From: Pyrenochaeta sp. MPI-SDFR-AT-0127
Lineage: Eukaryota; Ascomycota; Dothideomycetes; Pleosporales; Cucurbitariaceae
Direction: 5' to 3'
Assembly (NCBI GenBank): GCA_020747015.1
Contig: JAGTJM010000024.1
Coordinates: 473,987-537,986, forward strand
DNA length: 64,000 nt
Shown: piece by piece, positions 20,460-32,265 of the stretch
Numbering within the stretch: the stretch's first letter is position 1
Layout: every line of letters begins with the position of its first letter
Notes under the pieces: model-generated
The model's database searches: none
Told to the model about the DNA's origin: nothing
The model's input: the letters and a program-made list of their open reading frames with translations, nothing else
Program-made: the position numbers and the translations under genes

Positions 20460-23400
20460 CTATTTTGCTTTCCCATTCGTACTCCCGTTAGTCTTCCCGT
20501 TAGCCTTTCCGTTAACCTTTCCGTTACTCTGCCTCGTCTCTACCTTTCTCACGTCTCTAAACTCCACGCCCTTGATAGTCCACTCGCTATAAATCTCTAG
20601 CCCTGCTACAAACACGCCCAGTAAACTGGCGATGAAGAAATGACTGATCGTTGTACCAATATCCAGCCAACTTCCCTCATCCTTCACCATGAAGAAGAAT
20701 GACAGAGTCATAACATCGCTAACCGCCATAACAACCATGAACAGCGCCGATGGCGCAACACCGAGCCGCCTATTGAGAAGACCAAAGTTGGCTGATAGAG
20801 CAGCGAAGGGGACCATGAGCTTGAGAATGAGTAAGGCGCCCTGAGAGAAAGGGTCAAAGACTGGGATAAGGCGATAAACCGCATCGAGTGAGAAAGACGA
20901 GACAGATGCAATGTTTGAGGCACTGAAGAAGGCGGACTGAATGAAGAAGAAGAAAAAGAGGGCGATGCGGGCGTCGGCAAGTGTGAGGGGCCGGTAGTTG
21001 CCTTTTTGAATTGTAGTCAAACGGTCCGCTGCAGCCTCAATGGCCGGCCTGATGGGATTTGTCGCACTGGAAATAGTGTCCGTATTGTTGGTGGTGTGGA
21101 GGTGAACTTGGTGCTCCAGTCGCATCCAGCTAAAGAGGCAAAGGCAGAAGGCGAAATAGAATAGACCTTCAAATGAGATAGTAAGGATGATGAAGGTGGG
21201 CGCAAATTGCAGGAAAATGACAATGAGTCGGTGGACGTAGTGGCTGTTGGGATACAAGCCATGGAGCTGCGGCAGGAACAGTGAAGCCAGAAGCGTTGCC
21301 CATCCCACGACCAAGACACCGAGCGGTAGGCCTTGTCGAGCTTGGATGTAGCCGATGCTGCTGTGAGTTACGACCATGGACAACAAAACAAGACCGAGCT
21401 GAATGCTGAGGATGATGCGAGACCTGTCATTCACCAGAGGCCCAGCAAGCTCATCATCGCGCTTTGCGTCTTCAAGAATGTTTTTCTCGAAGAGCAGGTA
21501 CAGTGCACCAACAGCAAACATGAGGCCACCACCAAGTAAACTATCCTTGTCAGTGTAAAGCTCTCGTAGCAGACTCAGTGTACTTACATTAGTCGAGGGT
21601 CCTCTTCTTTGTTTGCTGGAAGCAGAGTAAAGATGCTCATGAGTATGCAAGATAGCACCCAAGTAGCCACGGTCCCAATATTCTTCTTCATAAAATCTTG
21701 GCCATAAAGAATCGGCCAGCAAATGGCAAGTAGGTAACACACAGTGTAGATCTCTCTGACAAAGTAGCTTTGAACCTATCCAACAATTAGTAAAAGTATG
21801 CTTTGCTGCGAGTGGGTTTGAACATACCAATGCTTCAAGGAGACCAAAGAAGCCAAGTGTCGAGCACACAAGCTTGACGATATCGCCCTTGGAAGATACG
21901 TGGCCGAACAGGACTCTGCCTCCTTTGATGAGAGATTGACGTCGAGCGTATACTTCTTCCCAGAACAAGACCGGGAAGAAAGCGTAAATGTAGTAGATTA
22001 CAGGCGATCGTTGCTTCAGCAAAATACCATAAAGGGCTACGAGCACCCCAGCGAATATGGCTATGCTCTGTGTAGTACGAAGGGCTTTCACGTCTTCTGT
22101 AAGTACATGGAGATCAATGACAGTTGTGATAGCAAACACAATCCAGCCAACATAGCCCGCTGTTATCAGCGCGCGCAAGAAGAGCCAATCGTACGTTTGC
22201 AGGTACCTCATGCCCTCAAGGCCAAGGTCGACAAGTTCGTAAGCTTCGCGAATAGCTTCGTCAAGTCTGTTCTCGTTGATAGCCTTCTGAATCTGCGAGA
22301 CTCGGTGGTCCACAGAGTGTGCCTCGTCCCCCAGCCCAGGGAACGCTTTGTATCGGATCTCCGTGGACTTCTTTAGCTCCTCTTTGACATGATACATTTC
22401 CAGTATCTCTTTAGCGTTGGCAAGAAGCGCCTCAGCTTTGGTCTTCGAATCTGTATTGAGATATGAAAGCGGCAAAACTCCTACAGAATTTGTAGGGAAG
22501 TCAAGACCAACCAAATAGGCCATAAGAGCAGCCACGTCAGCCTGATCGACATCGTGCCGCTCGATCTCGTCTAGATTCCAGTCAGACGAGTATTCGTTAT
22601 GACCTTGAGCAATTCCAGCAGGGTTCTTAATGGGTTTTGCAACGCCAGCACCCCATGCAATCAAGGGCGTCCGTGTGTTATCTGGATGTCCATCTCCATG
22701 ACTGCCCCAATCACTCATACCGTGGTCTGCAGTGAATACAAAGGCCGTCTTATCATCTTCATAAAACTCCTCGATCAGCTGCGTAATCTCTTGTACACCT
22801 CGGTCTACAATCTGGATGTTGTGCAAGTATTGCCACGAGTACGGTCGGTGTGCATGGCCAGTTGTATCCAGACCAAGTAAATGTAGGAAGAAAACGTTCT
22901 TGTCTTGCCTCAGCTCAGCATTCAGTGTAGCATTGGTTTTCGCATCCGCGAACAACTTCCTGACCCGCTCGAATACCCATTCATCCAAAGCCCAAGCATC
23001 TTTGGAGAAGTCTTCAAATTCTGCTTCGTAACAAAATGCGTCCACTCTTCCAGGAACGGCACCCTGCTCGAACATGGGTAGGATGTCCGGACTGCCCCAA
23101 CTCCATGTATGTCTACTTCGATTGAAGACGCTGTCAAAGTTCACCGGGTTGAGCTTCCATCCCGTCATTACCGCAGAGACGTCTTCGTATAACCCTGCGA
23201 TGAGCGCGACATGCCCAGGTCGGGATTCGGTAGGAACGCGGGTATGAGACACGCCAAAAGTGCCGGTTTCTAGCACTCGCGAGCGAAGATAGGGAGCAAG
23301 AGGGCGTGGTACGTTCCGATCTTCCGTAGTGATTGCGGGATTCGGGTCAGGGTCAGGGAACGATTGAAATGCCTTGTCTGCGCGGAGGCCATCGCCTGCG

Positions 23401-23614
23401 TGATAGATCAGGAATTGAAGCTCTTAGGGCCTTGCTTATACTCACCAACAAAAAGTACTAGTCGTTTCGCAGGAGCTTCTTGTGTTTCTACCCGATGCTC
23501 GCGCATGCCATGAACAACTGGGCTCACGAAATAAATCGAGAAAATGCTGTAGATATACACCAAATGGAACACCACTGCCACGAGCAAAAAGCGATAGCGC
23601 CCGAATTGCGCCAT
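20460..23614 (-). CDS. MCD4: GPI ethanolamine phosphate transferase 1
   Basis: Adds phosphoethanolamine to the first mannose of GPI anchors in the ER membrane. 1,001 residues from exons 23614-23446, 23395-21828, 21775-21588 and 21540-20460. After an N-terminal signal anchor (residues 8-30) comes the lumenal alkaline-phosphatase-like domain: 'RLVLFVGDGLRADKAF' with the metal-binding Asp, 'HTRVPTESRPGHVALIAG', 'HLLGLDTTGHAHRPYS' and 'FTADHGMSDWGSHGDG'. The C-terminal half has more than ten membrane segments, including 'LLGGGLMFAVGALYLLFEKN', made contiguous only after the third intron is removed. The end is a tandem of NGK-type tetrapeptides. Length agrees with fungal Mcd4 (about 920-1030). Confidence 0.96.
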
Positions 23615-24191
23615 GATAAAAGAGTGTAGAGAAGGAAAGTCTCTCGCAGAGACGTTTTGACGCGACGTAGTACCCCAATGGTTCGTCGTTTAAGCGGTCA
23701 TGGAGGTGTCCCTGCCAAGACTTCCAATACGTGGCCAACCAAGATGGTCAGCCTACGAGGGTGCTCAAGATTGCCCTCGGATCAACCAGAATCTGCAAAC
23801 CCATAAACCGTGCAGAATTTTCTGAACGCATTCGCAAACGAAGGTTCTCGACCTTAGGTTAGCAGTGGTTGTGGCAGGTAGTTGCTGCTGTCTCACCCGA
23901 TTAGGAAACACCCGCTCCGCAATAGGTGAACCTGCATGCACGCACGCACAATTTGGTGGCCAAATATTGGCCGTATGGCACCTAAACGCTGTTAAAGCAG
24001 TCACGTGGAACTCTTGATGTGTATACAGTAGTGTGGTTTTCGGTTTGAGACGAGTGCACATGATATAGAGAATTCAATTATTTGGAATTGATGTCTTGCA
24101 TTTGTGGTGAACCAACTCCAACAGCAATCACTAGTGATACGCCAAAGGGACAGTTTATTGTTCGTATTGCCATTCTACCTGTGGCGCATGT
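23615..24191. other. intergenic, MCD4 promoter side
   Basis: 577 bp between two minus-strand genes; holds the MCD4 promoter and the 3' end of GDI1. No supported ORF, repeat or RNA gene. Confidence 0.45.
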
Positions 24192-25952
24192 CTACTCTTC
24201 GACGTTGAAGTTCGCTCCATCCCTCAGGCCTTCAACGACCAGCTCGTGGCCCTCTGCGCGTTGGTAGATGTCCTTGATGTCATCTATATTTTATTAGCAA
24301 GTGCAGATCCAGTTGATGTATGTAGAATGTACCGGTGGTAGTCTCGAAATGACTGGTAGCATCGTAGCTCTTGGAGAGGAAGATGTTATCATTAACACCG
24401 CTCTCAAGTGGTTCGTAAAGCGGGATGGGCTGACCCATGAATTGCTCCTCGATCTTACCGAGACGGTCGAGGCCAGGTTGAAGCTCGAGGTGGTGGTTGC
24501 TGTCGTTTTCGGCAATCGTAGACACGATGGCAATGTAGTAGCCCTTCGGGCACACATTGTGAGCGGATGAAACAACGGCAATGTAGATGTCTAAATGTTT
24601 TGTTAGAGTACTTGTTCGCAATACTTGGTACGGACTTACCATGCTTGCGGCCAACTTGAGATTGGGGAATGATAAGCTGTAGAGAGTCTGCGTCGGACGT
24701 GTTCGGGATAGGGTGGTTGAGAATGCAAATGGCTTTGAGCAGGTGCCCCGTGACGCGGGCCTTGTCAGGGAAATATGAAGGATCTGCGAGGATCTTCTTT
24801 GCCTTGGTCTCAAATTTCAAACCTGGGCCAGTATCGTCCTTTTCCTTCATAGTGGCCTTGATGCCTACAATCTTGCTACCCTCATAAAGGAACTCATCCA
24901 CATCTGTATTCAGCATGTATGTACCACCATAGATGGCAGAGAGACGAGCAAAGCCCTGGGGTAGCTCTCCAAGGCCATAAAGCGGATAAATGTACGGAGA
25001 CTTTCCGTATCGCGCCATGGAGTTCACATAGAGTCTGATGCGTTGGATCGACTCGTTTGCCTGCCCCTTTGAAGTGATATAGTCATCGGTTGCATACAGA
25101 GCCATGGAGTGTCCAATGAAGTCGCGAGTGGTTGCCTCCAAGCCGAACTTATCATAGACGTCCTTCATCGTGCAGTTCTTGACGTCGAGGCCTTTTGATA
25201 TACAGTTAGCTTTCAACATTCAGCATACGATTTCACTCGTAAGACAGCTTACCCTTGTGTGTCGCTGGATCGTCTTCCTTGTATGCGCCGACCCATTCCA
25301 AAAAGTTCCTTGCCCTGCGCTTCTCAAAAAGACCCATGAGCGGCGACCGCAGCGCCTCGCCAGCATCTGAAGGAACCTTGGCAACAGTCGCTTTGGCACC
25401 GTTGCCCTGCTGCACATAGCTGCCAGCAATCTGCTTGAACTCGAGGTATTTCGTGACGTCGGTCGAGACCAGGATGTTTGTGAGTTCGCCGTTCGACATC
25501 AGTAGCTTCGGGACAAGGTCGATGTTCCAGTCGTTGACGCGGCCGTACTTCTTCCATGGCTCGCCCGCGGTCTGTCCGTACTTTTTGAAGAGCTAAAGCA
25601 TCTCGTCAGCATATTCGCGGCTCGGGGAGAGCGATGTATAGCGTACTGCTTCAATGTTGAGTGATGCCGCCTCGCTGCGTCATATGAGCTGTTGTTCCCA
25701 AACAATCGCCATCGCTGCACCTACCCGCCATAGTGATCGTTGCGGTCAATGTGGAGCACCTTCTTGCCCTTTACACTAAGGACACTACATGTGTGTCAGT
25801 GTAAGCACCTCGCTACTTGAAGATGTGTAATACCCGGAGAGCACACATTCCGTGAGGCCTGGGAACCATTAGCTTCTGGCGGTGCAACATGGCGGGGTAG
25901 CCATACCTGTTCCAAGGACTAGTACGTCGTACTCGGGCGCGATCTCATCCAT
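24192..25952 (-). CDS. GDI1: Rab GDP-dissociation inhibitor
   Basis: Extracts GDP-bound Rab GTPases from membranes and recycles them; cytosolic and essential in yeast. 466 residues in eight exons: 25952-25907, 25858-25834, 25784-25725, 25674-25647, 25592-25253, 25191-24640, 24590-24333 and 24283-24192. The first four exons (46, 25, 60 and 28 bases) rebuild the signature start 'MDEIAPEYDVLVLGTGLTEC' and 'VLHIDRNDHYGGEAASL', the dinucleotide-fold motif shared with REP proteins. Later blocks include 'VPKLLMSNGELTNILVSTDV', 'NFLEWV', 'DFIGHSMALY', 'YPLYGLGELPQGFARLSAIY' (Rab-binding and mobile-effector region) and 'FLSKSYDATSHFETTTDD'. Length equals that of other filamentous fungi. Confidence 0.96.
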
Positions 25953-26580
25953 GATTGCAAGATGTTAGTGGTTTAGTGAGGAAGAGAAGTGAAGGTTTCG
26001 TATGAGTTGTTCGCTAGTATGCGGGTGGCTAGCAGCGGTCTCTGGATGTTGCGGTGTGCAATGATGTGGGGGTGCTGTAGCTTCCTTTGCCTCGCCAACT
26101 TGTGCAGTGGCGTAGTGTCGAGCTTTATGCATTGCACTAACAGAACGTATAGTGTTTCACATCAACTTAAATTCTTCAGAATTCGTTTGTGATAGGAATG
26201 GGCTTTGTAAACATCCGTAGAGGTATGCGGTCATGGCATAGATTTCTCACGACCAAACGGCATTCAGATTCATTCAGGGATACAATGCGGTCAGGCAGAG
26301 CACATGTGCATTTGGCCACTTAAAAGATAACTTCAAATAGTGTGACTTGCTTCGTGGGCACACTCATCCCCGACTTTACATATCCTATCCTACAAATGCT
26401 TTGGACTTCATACATTGTGACGCCGTTCCTTTCAATGCGGGTATGCTACAATATGTACACGTTACTGAAGTAACGTTAACTGCCCTTCCACCAAAGATCA
26501 GGGTGTGCACCAGAAGATCCCTTGTCCGGCGTCCTGCTGCTCCCTAGATTTTTCCTGGACAAGCTGGTCCATGTGCTGCT
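25953..26580. other. intergenic, GDI1 promoter
   Basis: 628 bp. Short low-quality ORFs only. It carries the GDI1 promoter and the 3' end of the mL29 gene. Confidence 0.45.
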
Positions 26581-27472
26581 CTATGCGAGGTTCGCTTTCT
26601 CCTTTCGTCGCTCTTCTGCCTCTGGAAAGGTCTTGTCCTTCGCAGGCGTCTCGGTCGCCGGCTCTGGCTGAATATCATACGGCGCTTCATCTGGTTCTAA
26701 TGGATCCTAGAGATACGGTCAGGGTGTTGTACTTCATGACAGTAGGGATAAACATACGTATGGCGGTTGTGTATACTGCGGTCCATCAGTCCGTGATAAG
26801 TCAATATCTGGATCGCGTTTTGCGAGCTCAAGTGCTTCATTATAAGCAACCTGCCTCTCGGCTAGGGTGTCCAGAATAGCCTTCATCGTCTCCTGCACCG
26901 TTGTGTCCCTCTGCTTGTTCTCATAATCACCGTAACCAGCATCCAATCGTTTCCGCTCGATCTTTTCGGTCGCCAGACGATTACGCTCCTTTACACACAC
27001 CCACCACAATTGGTGCAGGGAGTCCCAGTCTCGATTGCGAAGCTCGCCGACTGTCCATGACCGTCCTGTGTCCGTGTCAGCAATCGACCTGTCCTGATTT
27101 GTGTAACTGGCTCCTACCGTGACGTTGTTCTTCCACTGGGGTTTGTAAAAGCTTCTGGTCCTTGAAAAAGTCCCAAAGACCGTGGTCTGGTGATCCCGTC
27201 ACTTTCTCTTCAATCTTGACGGGCTTCGGTAATTGCTGGTTCGCAAAGTCCTTTTGTTTGACCGACAACGTTTGCCTTGGTCGGAGACCTGTGTTTCTGA
27301 CCGCAGATAGACCTCGGTTGCTGTTGTTGTCTTTCTTGCAGAGTGGCCGAGATGTCGAGAATCGTGCATTGCGCGTGCATTGGGCGGACGGAACCAGAAA
27401 AGCGAGTATGGCGTCTGACCTTGTTGATGTCAGACTCGGTCGCACCATTCGGGACGACGATATTGCAGCCAT
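26581..27472 (-). CDS. MRPL4: mitochondrial large ribosomal subunit protein mL29 (uL29m)
   Basis: Structural protein of the mitochondrial 54S subunit, in the bL29/MRPL47 family. 262 residues from exons 27472-27118, 27065-26758 and 26706-26581, introns of 52 and 51 bases. The first 45 residues are rich in Arg and Ser and form a targeting presequence ('MAAISSSRMVRPSL..NARFSTSRPL'). The family block crosses the first intron: 'DHGLWDFFKDQKLLQTPVEE' then 'GRSWTVGELRNRDWDSLHQL' and 'WWVCVKERNRLATEKIERKR'. The tail is acidic then basic. It shares a promoter region of about 200 bp with the bZIP gene on the other strand. Confidence 0.94.
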
Positions 27473-27597
27473 TGCGGTGTTTGGTCTGTGTTGCAGATGA
27501 AAGGGCGCAGCAGCGCAAAATGCAGCGCGGAACTGCGACTACTGGGCCTGAGCGGCCTTAGCGCCGGCTGCCGTCAGCCCTTGTGCACCGCCCTTCG

Positions 27598-27603
27598 TAT
27601 AAA
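27598..27603 (+). promoter_or_regulatory. TATA-like element of the bZIP gene
   Basis: TATAAA in the gap between the mL29 and bZIP genes, followed by a C/T-rich tract of about 60 bases typical of fungal transcription start regions. It suggests that bZIP transcripts begin at about 27630-27660, downstream of the only upstream plus-strand ATGs (27497 and 27520). Confidence 0.4.
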
Positions 27604-27678
27604 GTCGTCATCCCCCGCGATCCAACCTTCCAACCTCAACTAAACTCGCGCTCTTCACCCTGTGTAGGGCGCCTCTAG

Positions 27679-28526
27679 ATAATTTCAATTTTCCCTGAAG
27701 ACTTCCTCGATTTCACCAGCGGGTATCAGGACCCGCGCTTTACCATCCCAACATGGAGTACACCAACGCCAACATGCAGTTCGTTCCATCCCAACTCCGA
27801 GCAACAGCAAGAAGACTGTGGGCAACTGCCAATTAATTGGGACTACGCCCTCTCATTCTCCTCCGCCGATACCAGCGGCCCTCTTATTGATCCTGCGACG
27901 ACGCTTTCTTTGTCTACCTCCTCTTCCACTACCTCCTTAGACTCCTTGACGGGTAGTCTTATTGCACCTGGCTCTTCTTCCAATAATGATGCTGATTGGA
28001 ATGCCTTCTCGCTTCCTTCATCTGACTCACAACAATTTCTTGGCGATGGAACTCAACTGGCTTCTGGCCCTACCTTTTTTACAACGACCGAAGAAAATAT
28101 GAACATTCTAGCCATGTCTTCTGGCATGGGTGACTTGCATAATACCAACTTTTCTACTCCTATGATGAAAGGTAAAGCACCAATATTGAATCTTGCAATA
28201 TGAAACTAACAAAACTAGATCTCTCTCAATCTGGTTCTTCTACAAACTCCAAAGATCGGATGTCATCCTCTCCAGAGCAATCTTCTTATTCCAAATTGTC
28301 AAATTCCAAGAACAGTCCTCTTGCCCCCGAGTCTTCCCGCGTAGAGAAGCGCAAAGCCAACACTCTCGCAGCCCGCCGGTATCGACAGAAACGCGTTGAT
28401 CAGATGAGTGGCCTGGAATCTGAACTAAAGGAAGTCAAGACTGAACGTGACGATCTCAAAGTCCGCTGTGCCAAACTTGAAGGCGAGGTTGAGGCGCTTC
28501 GTGCTCTGCTTCGCGCACAAAAGTAG
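27679..28526 (+). CDS. bZIP transcription factor, start codon not resolved
   Basis: DNA-binding regulator. The second exon (28219-28526) encodes the basic region 'KRKANTLAARRYRQKRVDQM' and a leucine zipper 'LESELKEVKTERDDLKVRCA' continuing to the stop. The upstream exon is open from 27679 to 28171 and joins through a 47-base intron (GTAAAG..ACTAG). It encodes a Ser/Thr/Asp-rich activation-like region with 'PEDFLDFT' and 'NDADWNAF'. No in-frame ATG exists before about 28098. ATG 27753 has a good context but is in another frame and stops at 27836; a one-base difference in the CCC run at 27790-27792 would join it to the bZIP frame. The basic region has Tyr where Gcn4 has Ser (NTEAARRSR). Confidence 0.8.
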
Positions 28527-30051
28527 CTCTGTCTTTTCTATTAGCATCTACATTGTTCTCGTTTGTGTCGGAAGTTTGGGTTCTGTCTTGTTTCAAGCGA
28601 TGTCAGATCCGGTCATGGCATGCCTTCAGGGCAGCATCAGATCGGCGAGTGAAGGTTTTCATCCTCAAGATTTCTTGGTAGCTGTGTTTATTGTACACTT
28701 ACACGGTTATTGCAATGTAGTAGATGTATTTCACGACCTCATGATTGTTCTGGTGCAAAATATCGAGTCATTTGTGAAGCTTATATCTGGATTGAGCTGA
28801 AGGACATCACTTCTCATCACAATGAGTCGAATTGACTTGCCCTTTAAAAATCATGGCAACTGTCGAGTACGATAAAGTGGCTTCTTTGCTCAGCTGAGCA
28901 AACCTATAAACGAGCAAATACCCAGCACCACAAGTTCGAATCAAAATCCCATCCCCAATACTCTGCTTCTCACGATCTGGTTGTCCATCAAAAGCTACAA
29001 CTGTGGGTGGACTCGAGATCATCCAATCAGCTTCACAAAACGTGTGGCCAATCACATCAAAGAAAAATGAGTCATCTTTGCTCACTTTGGCTCACCATGA
29101 TGGTCCCGCCAAATCACCCGTTTTTAGGTGCAAGGCACACTATTGTCCTAGCCGCCAATCAAAAGTGCCTCGCAATCTCCTTTGTGAAAAATGCCCCATG
29201 GCATGTGAAACAAAGGAGAAGAACGCTGCTTGCCATACCCCGATTTTTGTTGGATACAGGATGAGGTCATCGGAAAAGTAACGGACCGAGTATCGTTCAT
29301 GGCGTTGCCTTGCGGAAGCATATCCTGTTGTGTTCATCATACTCGTGTTCACTACAGTGGGTTTCTACTTCTTGTGTTGAACTACCTTTCCTATACGTCG
29401 CCTTCGCGCACTTGCCGCAGACGGACGATATGGTCCTGGCAAAGATTCTCTTGAATGCTCCCTCGCTTTTCGAACAAATATACAAGCTTCAAGTGTTTTT
29501 TATTCTGTTATAACGCCTGTTTCCTATTTTAAACTTTAAAAGACTGGAGTGAAAAGTGTGGGATAATTACCATCGACAACAGGTACCTCAATGCGCTTCT
29601 CTGCTGGTGTGTGTGGCAAAGGGAAGTTGCACCTAGGCTCTAATTGAAAACACACAACGGATATAAGCCTCATCCCGCACGCCACATAGTAACGAGACAA
29701 GCAATCCAGGGAAAGTGATTTGGAAGTCAACATGGCAAAGTTACGAAGCGCATCGGATAGGGATCCGGAGTTCCCCCCGATGAAGTTTTTGCCCCAGATT
29801 TCCCCGCGTTGGATCGTCGTTATCCCAAAGAGGCAATCCGAAGCACTAAATGTGCTTCTAGAAGGCCAAATTGTCTGGTAGGATCTGACGTTGATGTATT
29901 CCAAGTAGGCTGTATCCTTTGCTTTGGCTGTCGCTATTCGGCTCAGCGTACATAATCTATATTATTAAACTAGAGCCTACTCTTTTCCATATTGAACAAT
30001 ACTCTACTTTTCTTCCACAAAGTCAATTACCATATACAGACAGGATACCAA
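28527..30051. other. long intergenic region
   Basis: About 1.5 kb between two plus-strand genes. ORFs of 60-120 codons occur on both strands; the minus-strand one at 28807-29085 begins with GTG and matches nothing. Nothing else could be supported. Confidence 0.4.
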
Positions 30052-32265
30052 ATGCCAGAAACCAATGGATCAACAGCCTATGAAGAGGCTACTGTGAACG
30101 GCCTACACAAGAAAGAAGGAAAGCCATCGCCGCCATCACAAATGAGCAAGCAAGACATGGCATTGGTGCTTCAAACTTTCAGGTTACTGATTGCGGACTT
30201 GTGTCAATAGTTTGGAATGGGCCATCCAGGATCAGCTATCGGTATGGCTGCTATTGGTGTTGCGCTGTGGAAGTACACCATGCGATATGCTCCACACAAA
30301 CCGGACTGGTTCAATCGCGACAGGTTCTTGTTATCCAATGGTATTACTTTGTCTCGTCTTTCAAAGAGCTTGTACTAATCATATGCTCCAGGACATGCAT
30401 GTCTCTTCCAATACGCCAATCTGTATCTTTCTGGATACAAGGCAATGACTTGGGAACAACTACTTTCCTATCATTCCGAGCGCCCTGACAGTTTATGCCC
30501 CGGCCATCCCGAGATCGAGCATGAAGGCATTGAGCTCACTACTGGACCTCTAGGACAAGGTATTGCCAATGCTGTAGGCCTAGCAATGGCATCCAAGCAT
30601 CTCGCGGCTACCTTCAATCGTCCCGGTTATGACGTGGTGAGCAACCAAACATGGTGCATAGTCGGTGATGCCTGCCTACAAGAGGGCGTGGGATGCGAGG
30701 CATTTAGTTATGCAGGTCATCTCAAACTTGGGAATTTGACAGTGATATATGATAATAATCAGATAAGTTGTGATGGTTCTGTGGACCTCACAAATACGGA
30801 AGATGTGAACAAGAAAATGGAAGCCTGTGGCTGGGAAATCATCGACGTAGAAGACGGAGTTAACGATGTTGGAGCCATCGTAGACGCACTGGAGAAAGGC
30901 CGAGACCCTAGTCGCACCAAGCCATTGTTCATCAATATCCAAACTATTATTGGCGTCGGTAGTGCGGTTACTAGTCAAGCAGTGTCTCATGGCGCACCAC
31001 TCGGTGTGGATAATGTCACTAAGATGAAGAAGGCATATAGTTGGGACACGAAGAAGGTCTTCCACATCCCTCACCAAGTCAGAGAGTTTTACGCCGAAAT
31101 CTCCAAGCGTGGAGACCAACACGTTCAAGAGTGGGATAGTCTTATTGACAGCTATAGCAAAGACCATCCGGAGTTAGCACAGACTTTCAAGGACCGTATG
31201 GCTGGAAAACTACCCGATGGGTGGGAGTCCATGATTCCCAACAACTTCTCCTCCGATGCGACGCCTACGCGAAAGTCAAATAATGCTGTCATAAGCAAGA
31301 TATTGGCTGAGGTCCCAACATTCATGGTCGGCACTGCAGACCTGACCCCCTCTGTAAATCTCACATACAAGAACTACGAGATTTTCAATCCACCGGATCT
31401 CAAACCCATCTCTGGAGCTCAAGGATCATACAAAGGTCGCTACATACACTTTGGTATTCGTGAGCATGTCATGGCAGCTATTGCAAATGGACTTGCTGCA
31501 TATGCACCACGGACCATCATCCCGATAACTTCGAGCTTCTTTATGTTCTACCTATATGCCGCGCCAGCCGTGCGAATGGGGGCACTACAAAAGCTCAAGG
31601 TCATTCACGTGGCCACCCATGACTCCATAGGCGCTGGTGGGCCGACGCATCAGCCCGTCGAACTTGCAGCGCTGTACTGTGCAATGCCCAATATGCAGTA
31701 CATTCGCCCAGGGGATAGTGAAGAGGTTGCAGGAGCTTGGAAGACTGCGATCAATTACATGGATGGACCCAGCATGATCAGTGTGTCGAGGCATGCAGTT
31801 CCACAACTGTCAGAATTGACAGACCGAGATGGCGTGAGCAAAGGCGCTTACGTGCTGAAGGAAGTGAAAGATGCAACCATTACTTTAATATCTGTTGGCG
31901 CGGAACTCTCATTTGCGGTCAACATCGCCAACGCGCTCGCCAAAGCTTCCTCATCTATCAAGGCACGCATAGTGTCATTCCCTTCACACGCAATTTTCCG
32001 ACAACAACCCCTCGAGTACCAACGCCAAGTCTTACGGCGTAATGAAGGCACTCCGGCTGTCGTCATTGAACCGTATGTCATCCTTGGATGGGAGCGGTGG
32101 GCCGATGCTGGAGTTAATATGAAGAGCTATGGTCATTCATTGCCAGGAAAGTATATTTACGCTCATTTTGGGTTCGATACGGAAAGTATGGCGAAGAACA
32201 TCCAGAAATTCCTGGGAGACTGGCAACATGGCAAGATTGGGAGAGGAGAGTATGTTGAGCTCTAA
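30052..32265 (+). pseudogene. transketolase-like dihydroxyacetone synthase, broken by an in-frame TAG
   Basis: TPP-dependent transketolase family, closest in style to dihydroxyacetone synthase (DAS), which transfers a glycolaldehyde unit from xylulose 5-phosphate to an aldehyde. Exons 30052-30340 and 30392-32265 (intron GTATTA..TCCAG) would encode 720 codons before the final stop, the normal length. Codon 53 is TAG (30208-30210), inside the conserved 'LIADLCQ-x-FGMGHPGSAIG' block where relatives usually have Gln. The rest looks intact: TPP motif 'GDACLQEG..VIYDNNQ', 'GIREHVMAAIANGL' with the catalytic Glu, 'THDSIGAGGPTHQP'. No intron can skip the stop in frame. The C terminus (YVEL) is not a standard PTS1, unlike peroxisomal yeast DAS. 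It could be a sequencing error, a strain-specific null or a readthrough site. Confidence 0.82.

Noticed and set aside
28807..29085. 92-codon minus-strand ORF
   Set aside because: Starts with GTG, not ATG, has no domain and no splice signals leading into it.
30183..30210. A tiny intron (GT at 30183 to the AG of the TAG) that would remove the stop in the DAS-like gene
   Set aside because: Only 28 bases, deletes conserved residues, and puts the following FGMGHPG block out of frame.
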